DNA of 64,000 bases from Limnephilus marmoratus. Lineage: Eukaryota; Arthropoda; Insecta; Trichoptera; Limnephilidae. Position numbers and translations under genes: made by a program. Positions 42,959-55,284 of this stretch are shown one piece after another (position 1 is the stretch's first letter; each line of letters opens with the position of its first letter). The DNA is taken from assembly GCA_917880885.1 (NCBI GenBank), contig OU862928.1, forward strand, positions 36,444,962 to 36,508,961, written 5' to 3'. The notes beneath the pieces are model-generated. The model worked only from the letters and a program-made list of their open reading frames with translations. It did not search any database and had not been told where the DNA came from.

Positions 42959-43635
42959 GAACTACTTGTAATTCGATTTTAAATGCTGGTAACATTCATT
43001 AAAGGCTCGATGACACAGAGCGAGTTTACAAGCTACTATCTACTAAGTTTAAAAGCGGATAAATCGGCGAGTGAGATTGTCATGATGCCACACAAAACTG
43101 TCTACTCGCTCAGTAGCGTAGGAAACAGATGTCGCTGCTAGCGCCAGTAACAAGAATAACGGCGTCTGCGTGAACTAATTCTGTGATGTTTGACAGTCGA
43201 AATCAGCTGTTTATCGACAGCCATGTTGGAAACATAAATAAACCAATCACGGGTAAGCGTGTAGAGAGTAAAGTTGACGACCTTTCAACTTTTTTAGTAG
43301 ATTGTCAACAATCTGCTAGTTAGCAAGTAACACGATGACACTGAGCGAGTTTACTAACAGATAGTGAATTTCCCAGATATTAGCTTGTAAACTCACCCTG
43401 TGTCATCGACGCTTTAGTTGCCACACTGATATGCATGTGCGTTTGATCGCGCATGTTTACGAAAATTTAGTATATAGTACAAACATGTTAGTATGTAAGA
43501 AGTACGATGCGATTACAAACGTCACCGGAGACAAAATGGCAGTTCATTTCAGAACCGCTCTGTCGTACAAAAGCGCTGTCTATCGCGGAACTAAATAAAT
43601 ATTGCCAGCTTTTAAAATCAAATTACAAGTAGTTC
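42959..43635. mobile_element. TTAA-flanked inverted-repeat element
   Basis: TTAA at 42955-42958 and 43636-43639 bracket GAACTACTTGTAATTCGATT and its complement on the right. The arms pair for about 40 bp with three differences. The TTAA flanks are the piggyBac-type target. The interior contains a second TTAA-type miniature element (43003-43412). Confidence 0.75.
43003..43412. mobile_element. MITE family G, copy 1 (nested)
   Basis: The ends CGATGACACAGAGCGAGTTT and the complement of ACTCACCCTGTGTCATCG. The family is also at 54854-55284 with about 90 percent identity by eye. It carries GTTTATCGACAGCCATGTTGG-type internal sequence. Non-coding. Confidence 0.8.
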
Positions 43636-44319
43636 TTAAATAGTGCTGAAATAACAGTTACTAAAGTCACTGTTATTTTCAAAGCTTCTTCCGTACAAAA
43701 CAGTTTCAGTTCTCCGTTAACTTCAGTAAAGAGATTATTAATAAAATAATAAGAAAAACAAACATTCCTGGAATATCAATAACTTGACAACATTTGAAAA
43801 ATACCCACTATCATTGTTATAAGCAGAAGATGTTGCTTGTGCAATGATGAAGGACTAATTTGAAGAAATTAGAGTTGAGTATTTGGTTATCTGTGTTAGT
43901 GTACCTTCTATCTGGTACAATACTCAGATTACTCATAAACACCACCAACATCTATTAAAATGCAGAAAAACTTGTAGTGATTCAACAAAACGTTGATGTT
44001 TTCTGGGTCACTAATAGGATATTTCAAAATTTCATACTAATGTTATGCCTCCCTGTGTTATTTTATCGCATATTTAATAATATTTGATTTATGATGAACA
44101 TTTGAATATTTCTATCCTCATTATCTAAAAACTTAGTAATTGGAGATGTCTGACTAATCAACTGGATGATCGATGTGTGTACAAATGTAATATATAGATA
44201 CAAGTATGTCCATCGGACTCAGTTGAGTGAAACCGTGCGCATTGTCTCAGCAACGTAACTTTCGCTATTAATTTATCTATGGTGTTTAGGGCATCAAATT
44301 ATTATACGACAAAAAATAC

Positions 44320-44790
44320 AAATGTGCAGTTCACACGCGGTAGAAGTGAAACCTTCACTCACACAATCTCAACCAATAGGAGCCTGAAAAAGTGTGCTCA
44401 TAATCAAAATGGCCAACGCGCGCGCGCAGTTTCATTCTATCTCATTCTCTCGCATGCTAAATCCTATAGATGTTATGTGTTTGTCTCTTTTTAGTGTCGT
44501 TTCTGTTTCATCGAGTTTCAAATCACAACGATGCTAAAGAAGTTTCAAAAATACAAGTGTGCAGTTCACATGCGGTAGAAATGAAACCTTCAGAAAACTA
44601 AATTAGACAAGACTGGGAAGGCTACGAAGCACAGCACAAATTGGAGACCAATGATTCTACCCCATTGTCTCGCAAGCTAAATCCTATAGATGTTTGTGTT
44701 TATCCCTTTTTAGTGTCGCATTTTCGTTTCATCGAGTTTCAATACACAAAGGTGCTAAAGACGTTTTCACTGTGATTTTGAAACTTTTCC
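44320..44790. repeat. Repeat family Q, two tandem diverged units
   Basis: Units at about 44320-44545 and 44555-44790 both run GTGCAGTTCACACGCGGTAG, AAATGAAACCTTCA, CTAAATCCTATAGATG, TTTCATCGAGTTTC. A third unit is at 55445-55660. No coding. Confidence 0.75.
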
Positions 44791-44970
44791 AAATTGAAGT
44801 TATTGGAGAATTGTAACTGTAACCTTATAAAATCATAACTACTAACTTTCCAATGTTAAATTGAGATCAGGGCTGCAAATATTGTTAAAACTAAAATAAT
44901 TAATCTTAATGTATCACAATTTTTTTTATTTCATTATTTAATAAATTATATATTTTTTTTTATTCCTTAA

Positions 44971-45167
44971 CCTTTCAAAGGCCAGGAACGCGCCCGCGCG
45001 CGAGATTGGAATTTCAAAAAAGAATATTAATTCAAATAATTTGGATGCGATTTTAAATTTTTTGTATAAAGAAACTGTACCAAGGAAAAAGTCAGAATAG
45101 CTTCCTCCATTCTTGTTCTTAAGGTAATTTCCAAAAATTTTTCCAAAAAACCCTGGCCCTTGACAGG
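44971..45167. mobile_element. TTAA MITE family P, copy 1 (short)
   Basis: TTAA at 44967-44970 and 45168-45171 bracket CCTTTCAAAGGCCAGG and its near-complement CCTGGCCCTTGACAGG. The 197-bp interior resembles parts of 55716-56140 and 57140-57583. Confidence 0.8.
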
Positions 45168-45779
45168 TTAAGAGTATTCTCACCTCATTTCTGCAGTAAA
45201 CTAAATTATAACAGTTTGGTGAAAAAAAAAAAAATTAAATTAATTCTTTTTTTTTCAGTCATATGTGCCACTTTCGTATTCAAAATATTTACATGGGGTA
45301 ACAATAGAAAATAATGCCTGGATTACCTACAAAACTATGATAAAAATATTAATTAAACACGGACTTTTATTAAATATTGATAAAAACCATTCAATTATGC
45401 GTTCGATTCAAAATACACAAGAAGTTTTCTACTTAAAATAGCTTTAGGGTAAATATTTGTAACCTAACCTAATCGCCCGCACTTTATATTATGGAAATAT
45501 TACTTATAATTATAGAAATAACGCGTATAATTGTGGAAATAACCCTTAACTTAACGGATTTCCCGTCATATCTGGTGGATTGGAGTGTCCCGAAACGGGA
45601 AAATTTTGTGTATAACGGAATTTACAGTATGACGGATTTTAAAAAAGTGACAATTAAATACTTTTATACACGAAAATCGCCTATATTTATGGATTTATGG
45701 AGAAATTTTGATTCCTGAAATTCTCTAGCCACCCCCCCCCCCCCCTAGAATGGACGAAAATTTGTGTATCTGACGGATT

Positions 45780-47077
45780 TCTGACCGTTGATCCGTCACG
45801 ATTTAGCGGGAACAGAGATTTCGAGTTGGCAACACTGGTGCTCGTAGCTTCAGTCGGCATCCAGCCGTCAGAACGAGAACGTCTCCGCGCTGCCCATTTT
45901 CCCAATATTCCAATTTAAAATGTGCGCTGCAATTTCAAATCCCGCCAGTTGTGAAGTGCGGTCCGTAATACGGTTTTTGTTAGCAAAAAACGAAAAACCG
46001 ATAGAAATTCATCGGCAACTGTGCGAAGTGTATGGCAACGACGTAATGAATGAAAGTTCAGTGCGAAAATGGTGTATCCGGTTTAAAAATGTGCATGATG
46101 AAGAGAGGAGTGGACGCCCGAGCATTGTGACAGACGATCTTCTCGCCAAAGTTGATGAGAAGATTCGTGAAAACCGTCGCTTCACAATAACAGAGCTTTC
46201 GCTTTGCTTCCCACAAGTTTCACGGACTTATTGTTTGAAATTGTGACTCACAAGCTTGGCTACCATAAATTTTGTGCAAGATGGGTGCCAAAAATGCTTA
46301 CAGACCTCCATAAAGGTCAGCGAATGGGAGCAGCCTTAACATTTCTTGACGCCTACCACACACATGGTGATTCTTTACTGGATCGAATCGTAACGGGTGA
46401 CGAGACGTGGGTGAAGCACGTCAATTGCGAGACAAAATTGCATTCCATGGAGTGGGGGCACACAAGTTCCCCCAAAAAAATTTTTGCAAACCTTGTCAGC
46501 GAGGAAGATTATGGCTACTGTTTTTTGGGATAGGCAAGGTGTGCTGCTTATTGACTTTCTCGAGCGTGGTGCAACAATCAACTCTGATCGGTACTGCCAA
46601 ACATTGCGCAAGCTTAGAAGAGCAATGCAAAACAAGCGCCGAGGAAAGTTATCGTCAAAATTTTTGTTTTTTCATGACAATGATCGATTTCATGACAACG
46701 GCAAATCGAACTGCAGAACTTCTTGACTCATTAAAATGGGAGATTTTCCCACATCCACCCTACAGTCCCGACCTAGCGCAGAGTGATTTTCACTTGTTCC
46801 CGAAGATGAAGAACTGGCTAGCGACACAGCGTTTTGATGACGACGACGTGCTCTGGGCGTGCGTCACTGAGTGGCTGAGATCGCAGGCGGCGGATTTCTA
46901 TGACGAAGGAATTTCGAAGCTTGTCCACCGCTACGATAAGTGCCTTAATTTGTTTGGTGACTTTGTAGAAAAGTAGCATTTTAGTCACTCTTTCAGATGT
47001 ATATAATAAAATATTTTTCCTGTACCTAGTTTTTGTTTTATTACAAAACGTTCCCTAGTTTCTGAATAGCCCTCGTA
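45780..47077 (+). mobile_element. Mariner element, 5' end missing
   Basis: The 3' end runs to CAAAACGTTCCCTAGTTTCT GAATAGCCCTCGTA, a mariner-type terminus. No matching inverted repeat is found on the left, where a C run (45731-45746) and unrelated sequence stand instead. It encodes the broken transposase below. Confidence 0.7.
45920..46976 (+). pseudogene. Mariner transposase with at least three frameshifts
   Basis: 45920-46246 carries the N-terminal helix-turn-helix region (VRSVIRFLLAKNEKPIEIHR, SSVRKWCIRFKN, DEERSGRPS). A shifted frame from 46204 gives the linker KLGYHKFCARWVPKMLTDLH and the first catalytic box IVTGDETWVKH. 46484 onward gives ARKIMATVFWDRQGVLLIDF and RAMQNKRRGKLSSK, with FFHDNDRFHD in place of the usual HDNARPH. 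The last frame gives PPYSPDLAQSDFHLFPKMK, the third catalytic aspartate (D34D type). Frame changes occur near 46215, 46490 and 46690, so it is inactive. Confidence 0.9.
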
Positions 47078-47236
47078 GTAATTAAGTTGAAACGAAGTAT
47101 AATTTCCATAATAGTAAGGGTTATTTCCACAATTATAAGTGTTATTTCCATAATTATAAGTGTTATTTCCATAATTATAAGTATTATTTCCATAATATAT
47201 TAAAAGTGCGACGGTTAGGAAAATATTTAAAAAATT

Positions 47237-49567
47237 TAGTTCTCATTAGTTTAACGCCTACCAAGTGTGATGAATTTCAAAGTGATTGTGTAAATAATTT
47301 ATTAAAGACAAAAAAAATATTATTTACTCTGCGTAGGTGGTATCTAATAATGTCAACCATATTCAAATGTTGTGCAATACCAGGTACAACAGACACAGCA
47401 TTACTATATTCTAAACATTGCATTTCAGATTTTTAGCGCAAGTTAAAAACTCAGGTTAGCCTCATACGTGTCTGGTAATGTTGTAGGTAACTTGAAAACA
47501 AGCTTATGGGTTCGAGTGGTTAAGAGTTTTATTTCCACAAATGTCATGGTTATTACAGATTATCCACAGTTACAAAACTGGTTGCAGTAATGTTGTAAAA
47601 TATGGCACATTAGCGCTTTCCTCTAAATTTGGCATTTACTTTAATAGATGTGAAGCTAATAAGAACGAAAATTTGGTAAATTTCAGTTATATATGACAAA
47701 TACAGTATAAATCAAACAATTTTAAATGCCAGCATCAAATTGTTTTTGTAGACTAGTAAAATGATTTTAATATATTATTTAAATTGATGACAAAAGTCTG
47801 GTACGTATCCTTACCACAAAAACCTTGTGTATTATGAACCAACGCAAGCTTTACAGATTGTTTGATACTAAATAAAATTGAATTATTTGCATCGTAAACC
47901 AGTCACTTGGTATGTTAGGTTAAGTGTTAAATTATTTCACAAGTTTAACAACAGATGGCAGCGTTGTAGGAAAAAAATAGATGCATGGCTTTGATGAAAT
48001 ATTAAAACATAATTGTTTCACATACAGTTTGTCAAATAAGAGTAGAAAATATATGAGGGCGCCACTGTTGATCGAATGGCAATACTAAACACACAACTCA
48101 TGGTGTTAAAGTAAAGCTGTGTAACCTACATTTTTATAAAAAATTAAAAAGGCATAATAGTGGAAAAAATATTTTTTCATTGCAGTATAGATACCCGCTG
48201 ATCTCAAACTTAGAATTGCATATAGGTATATTATTATTACACCTTTGCAATTTTGTGTTAACATAATGAAGAATGACTATAATGTTATAAAATATAAAGC
48301 ACAGTTTAGAAATTGCTCACATTTATTTAATACTAGATAAAGTACCTAGCGTTGCCCGGGCAACTGTCTCAAGATCATGTCTCTAATTTTAGATCTGAAT
48401 ATATTTAACTCATTCAGATCTAAAAGTAGTGTAACTAAACTCACCATTAGTGATTCTGCCTTTCTTTCTATTGTTAAATTCAAATTTGTGTTAAATTAAA
48501 TTAAAGCAAATCGCTTTATAAATCACATTTTAATCAAATTTATGTCATGAAGAAAAAATGTTTTTTAAAATGTGGTTTACTGTGTTCTACACATTCAGTG
48601 TCATTGCACTTCAAAAAAATATTTGACAGTTAAATTGGTGTCGCCAGTCTACAAATTCAGTAGTTCCAGTTTTTATATTTTCTACTCTTATTTGACAGAC
48701 TATACTTCAAAACCTAATTTAACAAATGATTTTAAAAATTCTATACATACTAACATTATGAAGTTGTTCTATAGAATGCTAAAAAAGGTGATCATTTGAC
48801 AGAAATAAGTACATACGTAAAAAAGACTAGTTTTAATTTAAATTTAAAAAATTTGGTGAAAAAAAAATTAAATTGATAAAAATTTTCATTGAATTAAAAA
48901 CAACTGTCAAATGTTGTTGAAAAACATTTTAATATGATTAAAAAACACTGCATTTTTAGTTTTTTTTTGTCAAAAATATAATAAAATACATATTATGTAG
49001 TTTTAGAAAAAGTAAGCCATAATTTATAGCAGACATTTTTTTACTATGTAAGATGCTATATTATGTTTAAATATGTTGACCATTATCATAAGTTTTACAG
49101 GGAAACTTTATCCTATTCTAGAAAAAGACATTGAATGGACAAAGGACAGTTTTTTTCTGAAACCAAACTTTAAAAAAAATCCCAGGTTAATCTGACATGT
49201 TTGAATTTTCCCTACTCCTATTATAGTAATGTGCACATGAGTAGGAATATTCCCGGACTTAATATAAATTCCTCAAACTAGGGAATTTATTTCTTGTATT
49301 AACATACTTCAGGCAGGCGAAAATAAAGAACCCATTTGAGAAAATGTAATTTGTTTTAACCATTCAGGTATTTCGCGATAATGCAAGTTTTTTGTCTTAA
49401 ACGAACTGTCAGATTTATAAAAACTCTGTGTTATTTCCGCTTCGCAATTAAAGCTCTATAAATTAAACATTTCTGAACGTAGCCGAATACTAAAAACTGT
49501 TTTTGAAAGGTTATGAAATAAGCTTTCAAATTGTTATATTACAAATAATTAATAACATTTGTAAATA
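47237..49567. other. AT-rich non-coding stretch
   Basis: No supported gene. A short inverted pair, GTCAAATAAGAGTAGAAAAT at about 48030 and its complement at about 48680, suggests another decayed element. CTAGCGTTGCCCGGGCAACT near 48348 resembles an insect repeat end. The 75-76-residue open frames at 47206 and 48572 have no recognisable motif. Confidence 0.45.
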
Positions 49568-50508
49568 TTAGGTCCTTACATATGAAATTGGCATTTTGCC
49601 GTACTGGCAACTTTGATCTCAAATATCTTCTCTTTGGTTAAGAATTCCAAATTCAAATTTATACAGCTATTTACTCATGTATTTGTGTTTCGAAAATTAT
49701 AATTAATTTGTTTTTTCCTGAATTTTTTTTTTCTTTGCGTCACTTAGTTTACAAAATGGAAAACTTGAAATATCGCGTTATTTACGAGTACGAATTCCAC
49801 CATGGCACCAGTGCTGCAGAAACGGCTCGAAGGATTAATGATGTAGGTATATGGCGACGGTGCCGCAAAAGAAAACCTAATTTTTGGTTCCAACGTTTTC
49901 GTTCTGGAAATTTCGACCTGCAGAACAAGCCCGGTGGACGGCCGGAGACCAAAGTTGATAATGAAGAATTGAAGGCTATTGTGGAAGCGGAACCATCCCA
50001 AACCACGTCTGAGTTAGCTGAAGGCTGCGGTGTTAGTGATACAACTGTTTTAATCCACTTGAAGCAAGTTGGGAAGGCGAAAAAGCTTGAAAGGTAGGTA
50101 CCTCACGAATTGAGTGAAGCAAATCAACAAATGCACGTTAGAACGCTAGACCACACACTGCACAACAGACGGCTACCAAATTAGAGGAGCTTCAATTGGA
50201 ATGTCTAAGACATCCACCGTACTCTCCGGACCTTGCCCCAACAGATTACCATTTTTTTCGAAATTTGGATAACTTCTTGCAAGGGAAAAAATTCAACTCC
50301 GATGGGGCAGTCCAAACCGCCTTCAAAGATTTTATTGATTCCCGTACGAATGGTTTTTTTAGTAAAGGGATCGATGAACTACCTATGAGATGGCAAAAGT
50401 GCATAGATAGCAATGGTATATACTTTGATTAAATAAAAATATTATACTAAAAAAAAATCGACTTTGTTCCTCCCATACAAAACGCCAATTTCATATGTAA
50501 GGACCTAA
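49568..50508 (+). mobile_element. Mariner element with intact TIRs, internally deleted
   Basis: The termini TTAGGTCCTTACATATGAAA and its complement TTTCATATGTAAGGACCTAA are exact for about 25 bp. TA flanks both sides (49566-49567, 50509-50510), the mariner target. At 941 bp it is shorter than the usual 1.3 kb. Confidence 0.9.
49756..50432 (+). pseudogene. Mariner transposase, catalytic part partly deleted
   Basis: The start ATG at 49756 (MENLKYRVIYEYEFHHGTSA) is preferred over the upstream ATG at 49708. The DNA-binding region continues with FRSGNFDLQNKPGGRPETKV and SELAEGCGVSDTTVLIHLKQ. After about 50115 the sequence jumps to the NARPHTAQQ region in another frame, so the block with the first catalytic aspartate (the TGDE box) is missing. 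The C-terminal frame 50196-50432 has RHPPYSPDLAPTDYHFFRNL with the third aspartate. Non-functional, but its TIRs could be mobilised by a relative. Confidence 0.88.
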
Positions 50509-51345
50509 TATTAAAATTTAGAATGCAAACATAAAAACAATGTTAAATTACTCACGTGATGTATTTATGTGAAAACGGTATTAAAATCACAGATTATGTA
50601 AAAAAAAAAAAACAGTTATTCTATTGTATAAATATATAATAAACAATTTTGTCACCTCACTTTTTTACCATTTCATACAAGAATATTTAATAAAAAATTA
50701 ACAGTGTCTAACGGCGCGTGAATTGGCGGTTGAAAACTGTTTCTACAAAATAAGTTATTTTATGTACTTCTACAGACAACGTTGAATAGAAATGTGAAGC
50801 TTGATTCAATATGGATCTTCTACTTTTTGTTTTAGGGTTGTCACTAGAACAATAACAGAGTTATAACGATTTCTGTGGGAACACAAGCATTAGCATGAAA
50901 ACATGCTTATTGTACTTGATTGCTATTGTCATGTAAATACGCTTACAGGTCGGAGTGGTTAAGAAAATTATTCTGAAGGAGTGTGTTTTTTTTTTAAAGA
51001 AAATGCATTATATTTAAAGGGTTTCCGTATATATCCAAAAATGATGAACTTGTGAGCTTTTAGAGTGAACTTGGGTAAAACGCACACAATCGCCTCTTGT
51101 GACATTATGATTTGCTATAATGATAAAATAAATATATCCATTTAACAGAAAGCCCAAGCAATTGATGCAATCCATTCATAGAATTAATATTTAGTCCAAT
51201 GTCCATTTAAAGTCCGCAGGTTATTAGTAAAACTTATAACATAGCTACATTATAATAAGAGGACCTTAAATAACAAAGTGTGTAAAAAATCACACATCTA
51301 GAATCAGAGCCATACCGTGACATTTTCCAGATTTTTTTTTTGCAT
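50509..51345. other. Non-coding
   Basis: AT-rich. GTCACCTCACTTTTTT at about 50651 also occurs at about 31688. No gene seen. Confidence 0.4.
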
Positions 51346-51600
51346 TGTTCATAATAGTTTTTAGTATGGAAAATATTTTTTGTATGAAAAATATTTTTTG
51401 TATGGAAAATAATTTTTGTATGGAAAATCATTTTTGTATGGAAAATCATTTTTATATGGAAAATAATTTTTGTATGGAAAATAATTTTTGTATGGAAAAT
51501 ATTTTTGTATGGAAAATCATTTTTGTATGAAAAATAATTTTGCATGGAAAATCATTTTTGTACGAAAAAAATATTTTTTCATACAAAAATTTTTAGGGTG
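51346..51600. repeat. Short tandem array, unit about 18 bp
   Basis: TTTGTATGGAAAATAATT recurs about 13 times, with the first and last units degraded. Both strands give open frames that merely translate the repeat. Confidence 0.85.
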
Positions 51601-51949
51601 AAAAAATACCAGCAAAAGTTTTTGTTCTGGAAAATCGCAGAGTTCGGCAGGAAACTCACGGCATGTCAATTTAATTCCAGACACATTCATTTCTATCTTC
51701 AAAACTAACATCCATTTATTCATAAATAACCATAACTCCATAATAAGCTCTACCCTTGTGATTGGATTGTATTGTGTTAATAATTTAATGTAGAACAACT
51801 CTTATACTGATAATAATTACAAAATTGTATTGTGATATCTAGTTAGAAAACAGATTTTAAATTGACAATATAAATCTGTTAAAAATTAACACTTTAATCC
51901 TAAGAATGTTTTTTGTTGACTGCTAAATCCAAAACCAGATCTGAGTATC

Positions 51950-53195
51950 TCGAAGTTACGATATCATTAAGATATCAATGTTTTGGTATGATGTCATCAA
52001 GATATCGATGTTTTACTTATGTTGTCATCAAGATATCAATGTTTTAGTTATAATCTCAAGTTATTAATGTTTTTTATTATGATGTCATCAAGATATCAAT
52101 GTTTTAGTTATAATCTCAAGTTATTAATGTTTTTTATTATGATGTCATCAAGATATCAATGTTTTGGTATGACGTCATCACGATATCAATGTTTTAGTTG
52201 TGCTGTCATCAAGATATCGATGTTTTACTTATGATGTCATCAACATATCAATGCCTTTTTATGAGGACATTAAAATATAAATGTTTCCGTACGATGTCAA
52301 CAAGATATCGATGTTTTACTTATGATGTTAACAAAATATCATTTTTTTTTATTGATGTCATCAAGAAATCGATTTTTTACTTATGATGTCAACAAGTTAT
52401 CAATGTTTTTTATGATGTCATCAAGATATCGATGTTTTAGTCATGATGTCATCAAGATATCATTATTTTGGTATGATGTCATCAAGATATCCTTATTTTG
52501 GTACGATGTCATCAAGATATCGATGTTTTACTTACGATGTCATCAAGTCTTCAATCTTTTTTTATGATGTCATCATGATATCAATGTTTTGGTATGATGT
52601 CATCAAAATATCAATGTACTGTTATGATGTCATGAAGATATCGAAGTTTTACTTATGATGTCATCAAGATATCAATGTTTTTTATGATGTCATCATGATA
52701 TCTATGTTTTGTAATTAAATCAAGATATCGATGATGTCAACCAATTATCAATTTTTTTTATGATGTCATCAAGATATCGATGTTTTACTTATGATTTTAA
52801 CAAGTTATCAATGTTTTTTTATGACGTCATTAAGATATCGATGTTTTAGTTATGATGTCATGAAGATACTGTTATTTTGGTACAATGTCATCAAGATATC
52901 GATGTTTTACTTATGATGTCATTAAGACATCAATGTTTTTTTATGATGTCATCATGATATCAATGTTTTGGCATGACATCATCGAGATATCAATGTTTTA
53001 GTTATGCTGTCATCAAGATATCGATGTTTTATTTATGATGTCTATCAATGTTTTTATATGATGCCATCAAGATATCAATGTTTTACTTATGATGCCATCA
53101 AGATATCAATGTTTTAGTTACGATGTCATCAAGAAATCAATGTTTTTTTATGATGACATCAAGGTATCAATTTTTTAGTTACGATGTCAACAGTG
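51950..53195. repeat. Large minisatellite, unit about 31 bp
   Basis: ATGATGTCATCAAGATATCA ATGTTTTAGTT is repeated about 40 times over 1.25 kb with point changes, and with alternation between TTTACTTATG and TTTTTTATG linkers. Three or four higher-order blocks are visible (for example 52019-52130 duplicated). Open frames on the plus strand are repeat translations. Confidence 0.9.
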
Positions 53196-53674
53196 TTGAA
53201 CTCATGATAGTTCTCCAAATGTACTAAAAGTGTATAAATCTCAGGACTAAAGTGATAAATGTCAATTAATAAATATGAAATATGTAACAATACTAAACCT
53301 GCAATATGTGTGTTGCAAGGCTGTCAAAACTAATGAACACTTTGACTGTTTTACATGGCAACATTAGATACCTAAATTAGTGATACTAAATTAAAAATAA
53401 CTTATCAATAAAAAGAGAAACACACGAGGGGGACTCCCTCCATGCCTACTTATTGTAGAAGCCTTCACCCTTCCGCAGTAATTTTATATGCACACCCCAA
53501 AATTTTACCCCCAGCCCCTTTTAAATGGACCAGTATACAGCTCAGAATCTTGTACTACCGATTTAAGAAATTTTCTTACATACACAAAATATTCTGTATG
53601 AAAATATATTGTGAAGCTGAAAAGGAGAGGAATGTACTTAAAAGTAATACCGTGTTGCCCGCGTCAAAGATGGT

Positions 53675-53975
53675 GAGGTTTGTCTAGGTCTTGGCGGCGG
53701 ATGCGTTTGCCTACCTACAGATCAGGAGAGACTGGTTGAGGAAGACCTTTTGACCTCTCCAAACAGACTCTCTCGACCCATCGACTTGCACCGCATTGGG
53801 AGGCATGGATTCACAAGTCCTGAACACATTGACCGCAGATTCCTACCCACCCCTCATAAATTTTCCATTCCAGAACTTCCTCTCATTACTTTCCATAAAA
53901 AGATTCACCACACATCATCCCCAAAGATGACAGATGATTTTTTGATGCAAAAAAAAAAAATTTTTTTTTTTTGAG
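53675..53975 (+). repeat. SINE-A, head-truncated
   Basis: It runs from AGGTTTGTCTAGGTCTTGGC through TCAGGAGAGACTGGTTGAGG, and ends GATTCACCACACATCATCCC ... GATGCAAAAAAAAAAAA. The second arm of the tail hairpin is lost before the poly-A. Confidence 0.75.
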
Positions 53976-54849
53976 AATTTCAATCGTTTCCTTAATTAGG
54001 AGAGCTCGATGCGTTTTGGGTCTTTCCAGGTTTTCTCAAGAAAAAATTAAATTACCGTCTTTATTTTGTCAAATTTTCCGTTCTGAGCAATACACTAGTC
54101 CAACAAATTGGGATCAAGAGTTAAATTCACTGATTATTTTTTATATTATATTTTACATAATAAAACACCGCACAAATTATAAATTGTTATATATAGTTAT
54201 GTAATTCAAAAGCGCACACGCCAAAAAATTGATTAAAATGTCCCGATAATGTAACACACACAACATTGTATTATATGTCGCACACACTTGACGAATATCA
54301 TTCTTCATACGCACAGGAAATATAATTTTAATTTCCGAAAGAAACACGCATGAACACAAATTTTGTATGCCAAATTATTTTTAATTTAGGCTGTTTATTA
54401 TTCAAAATTTTATAAAAATTGATTAACCAAATGTTTGTTCACCAACTCTGTTAATAAAAAAACTTTTCATTACACTTCAAAATAACAGTTTTTTTAATAT
54501 TTTTATATCAATACTGTAAGCCAAAATTTTCATTAAAATGTTCAGTCAATCCTGGATAATTTTGAGCATTTTTATCTCTCAGTTCCATTTTTAATTTTGC
54601 AATCAATCCAGATACATTTTTTAAACAAGTTTTTGTTTCAACATTTTCTACTACAATACACAATTGTAATTATATGGAAAAATTCTTATTGTGATAAAGA
54701 AAAATGAATCCTAGATTATAATTTATGGTTTACAATGACAATTTTTTATTCCAAAATTTCAGTCCCAACGAAATTTGGAAACGTATGATCCCAGTTCGGT
54801 ACAAAATTCCGATTAAAGATAAATATTTGAGAACCATTGAAAACCAGAC
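53976..54849. other. AT-rich non-coding
   Basis: No gene or repeat boundary recognised apart from the T/A runs after the SINE tail. Confidence 0.45.
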
Positions 54850-54853
54850 TTAT

Positions 54854-55284
54854 GCGTCGATGACACACGGCGAGTTTACAAGCTACTATCTACTAAATTT
54901 AAAAGCGGGAAAATCGGCGAGTGAGATTGTCATGATGACACACAAAACTGTCCACTCGCTCAGAAGCGTAGGAAACTGAGGTCGCTTTTAGAGCCAGTAA
55001 CAAGAATAACGACGCCTGCGTGAACTAATTCTTCAGATTTTTGACAGTCGAAATCAGCTGTTTATCGGAAGCCATGTTGGAAACATAAATAAACCAATCA
55101 CGAGCAAGCGGAGCAAGCGTGTAGGCGAGTAAAGTTGACGACCTTTCAACTTTTTTTCGTAGATTGTCAACAATCTGCTAGTTGCTGCTAGTTAGCAAGT
55201 GACACGATGACACTGGGCGAGTTTACTAACAGATAGTGAATGTCCCAGATAGTAGCTTATAAACTAGCCGTGTGTCATCGACGC
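54854..55284. mobile_element. MITE family G, copy 2
   Basis: GCGTCGATGACACACGGCGA at the left and its near-complement at the right (GTGTCATCGACGC), followed by TTAA (55285-55288). On the left TTAA has become TTAT. It matches 43003-43412 throughout. The 84-residue open frame overlapping it is not a gene. Confidence 0.8.

Larger units (their letters stand above)
45450..47236. mobile_element. TIR element with internal subrepeats, enclosing a mariner
   Basis: The left end about 45450-45551 (CCTAATCGCCCGCACTTTAT, ATGGAAATATTACTTATAAT, GTGGAAATAACCCTTA) is complementary to about 47100-47236. There the AATTATAAGTGTTATTTCC subunit is repeated three to four times. Between the arms lies the mariner pseudogene. 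The element has no other coding sequence. Confidence 0.7.

Noticed and set aside
47206..48799. Small open frames at 47206 and 48572 as possible host exons
   Set aside because: No splice signals, motif or codon bias; ordinary for AT-rich intergenic DNA.
52019..52658. Plus-strand open frames in the 31-bp minisatellite
   Set aside because: They only translate the tandem unit (MSSRYQCF...) and change frame between blocks.
54725..54979. 84-codon plus-strand frame
   Set aside because: It straddles the left boundary of a MITE whose other copy (43003) has no equivalent frame.
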